Shown: in pieces, positions 63,147 through 64,000 of the stretch
Numbering within the stretch: position 1 is the first letter of the stretch
Layout of the letters: the number at the start of each line of letters is the position of its first letter
Assembly: GCF_028690125.1 (NCBI RefSeq)
Contig: NZ_JAQVBV010000006.1
Coordinates: forward strand, 124,001-188,000
Source: Bacteroides sp.
GTDB lineage: Bacteria > Bacteroidota > Bacteroidia > Bacteroidales > Bacteroidaceae
Direction of reading: 5' to 3'
DNA: 64,000 nucleotides
Notes under the pieces: model-generated
The model's database searches: none
The model's input: only the letters and a program-made list of their open reading frames with translations
What the model was told of the DNA's origin: nothing
Translations under genes and position numbers: made by a program

Positions 63147-64000
63147 ATGTATACAGACAAGAAAAATATACTTCAATTAGTTGCGCTATTAGAAGCGCAT
63201 GGGATTACAAAAGTAGTTTTATGCCCGGGTAGCCGTAATGCACCTATTGTACATACTTTATCTACCCATCCGAATTTCACTTGTTATTCGATGACTGATG
63301 AGCGAAGTGCCGGTTATTTTGCTATTGGACTTACTTTGAATGGTGGCCGTCCGGCTGCTATTTGTTGTACTTCGGGCACGGCGTTACTAAATCTTCATCC
63401 TGCTGTGGCTGAAGCATATTACCAGAATATTCCTTTAGTGGTAATTTCTGCAGACCGTCCCGCTGCCTGGATCGGACAGATGGATGGACAAACATTGCCA
63501 CAACCTGATGTTTTCCGGACATTAGTAAAGAAGTCTGTGAATCTTCCGGAGATTCATTCGGAAGAGGATGAATGGTATTGTAATCGTCTGATAAATGAGG
63601 CTCTGTTGGAGACAAATCATCATGGAAAAGGTCCGGTACATATAAATATCCCTATTAATGAACCTCTTTTTCAATTTACTATAGATTCACTTCCGGAAGT
63701 TCGGGTTATTACTCGTTATCAGGGATTAAATGTTTATGATCGGAATTATAATGATCTGATTGACCGCTTGAATAAGTACAACAAGCGAATGGTGATTGTC
63801 GGTCAGATGAATCTTATTTATCTTTTTGAAAAAAAACACACCAAGTTATTATACAGACATTTTGCGTGGCTCACAGAACATATAGGCAATCAAACGATTC
63901 CCGGTATCCCAGTGAAGAATTTTGATGCTGCAATTTATGCAATACCAGAAGATAAGATAGATCAGATGACTCCTGAACTTTTGATAACTTATGGAGGACA
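63147..64000 (+). CDS. menD: MenD, SEPHCHC synthase, N-terminal 284 residues (cut by window end)
   Basis: It starts [19 protein letters not shown] and runs off the window. The thiamine-diphosphate enzyme N-terminal domain is clear: [48 protein letters not shown] and [18 protein letters not shown]. MenD joins isochorismate and 2-oxoglutarate to form SEPHCHC. It follows menF after 117 bases in the same direction. No defect is visible in the part present. Confidence 0.95.
   Translation, partial: MYTDKKNILQLVALLEAHGITKVVLCPGSRNAPIVHTLSTHPNFTCYSMTDERSAGYFAIGLTLNGGRPAAICCTSGTALLNLHPAVAEAYYQNIPLVVISADRPAAWIGQMDGQTLPQPDVFRTLVKKSVNLPEIHSEEDEWYCNRLINEALLETNHHGKGPVHINIPINEPLFQFTIDSLPEVRVITRYQGLNVYDRNYNDLIDRLNKYNKRMVIVGQMNLIYLFEKKHTKLLYRHFAWLTEHIGNQTIPGIPVKNFDAAIYAIPEDKIDQMTPELLITYGG

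Overview
The window is chromosomal DNA of a gut Bacteroides, probably close to the B. thetaiotaomicron/ovatus group (inferred from gene content, not from a search). Signs are two SusC/SusD pairs, a hybrid two-component sensor (HTCS), many lipoproteins with Bacteroidota-type leaders, and repeated promoters of the form TTTG-N19-20-TAnnTTTG. There is no rRNA, CRISPR array or complete transposase; one tRNA gene is present.

Layout. (1) 1-14744, minus strand: a heparin/heparan sulfate utilisation locus with a GH88 unsaturated glucuronyl hydrolase (cut by the window edge), SusD, SusC, a surface glycan-binding lipoprotein, a PL12 heparinase and an HTCS regulator. A PL13 heparin lyase I lies apart at 28211-29389 (+). 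(2) 14843-18910, minus: a four-gene signalling cassette resembling RsbU/RsbW partner switching, with a periplasmic NMT1/THI5-like binding protein and no sigma factor. It is divergent from a membrane-anchored AraC-type regulator. (3) 20462-33164: TrpB2, Trk/Ktr potassium uptake, a GH2 glycosidase, a DUF4738 lipoprotein, PL13, two PepSY-like proteins, hexokinase and pirin, with decayed CapA and metallo-beta-lactamase-fold genes. (4) 33545-39710, minus: a sigma-region-4-like coiled-coil protein, a structured non-coding stretch, L-serine dehydratase, CorA and MutS2.

(5) 39845-47550: tRNA-Ser(UGA) followed by an accessory stretch. It holds decayed aldo/keto reductase, AraC and AAA-ATPase fragments, an SDR/DUF2867 protein and a seven-gene arsenic operon (arsR, arsE-like, arsF, arsG, arsC, acr3, arsP-like permease). 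Two ArsR-type inverted repeats lie in this operon. Its ArsC has Tyr where the catalytic Cys should be.

(6) 47973-57413 (+): a 22-bp phased repeat array, then a second SusC/SusD locus. Its companions are a PHP-domain phosphoesterase, an IPT/NHL-repeat lipoprotein and a DUF1735/DUF4361-type lipoprotein, with no recognisable glycosidase. (7) 57514-64000 (+): RlmF, a GH33 sialidase, a DUF488 protein and the start of the menaquinone operon. That operon begins with a Cof-type HAD hydrolase fused to a hotdog thioesterase, then menF and a truncated menD.

How it works together. The heparin locus binds and imports sulfated glycosaminoglycan (SusC/D and surface lipoprotein) and depolymerises it (PL12, PL13). 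It removes the unsaturated uronic acid with GH88, and the HTCS sensor probably controls it. The ars operon is a self-contained resistance module. The partner-switching cassette and the PHP/SusCD locus have the least predictable functions and are the best candidates for undescribed biology. Several start codons were moved to internal Met residues where signal peptides, overlaps or promoters argue for it; this is stated per gene.
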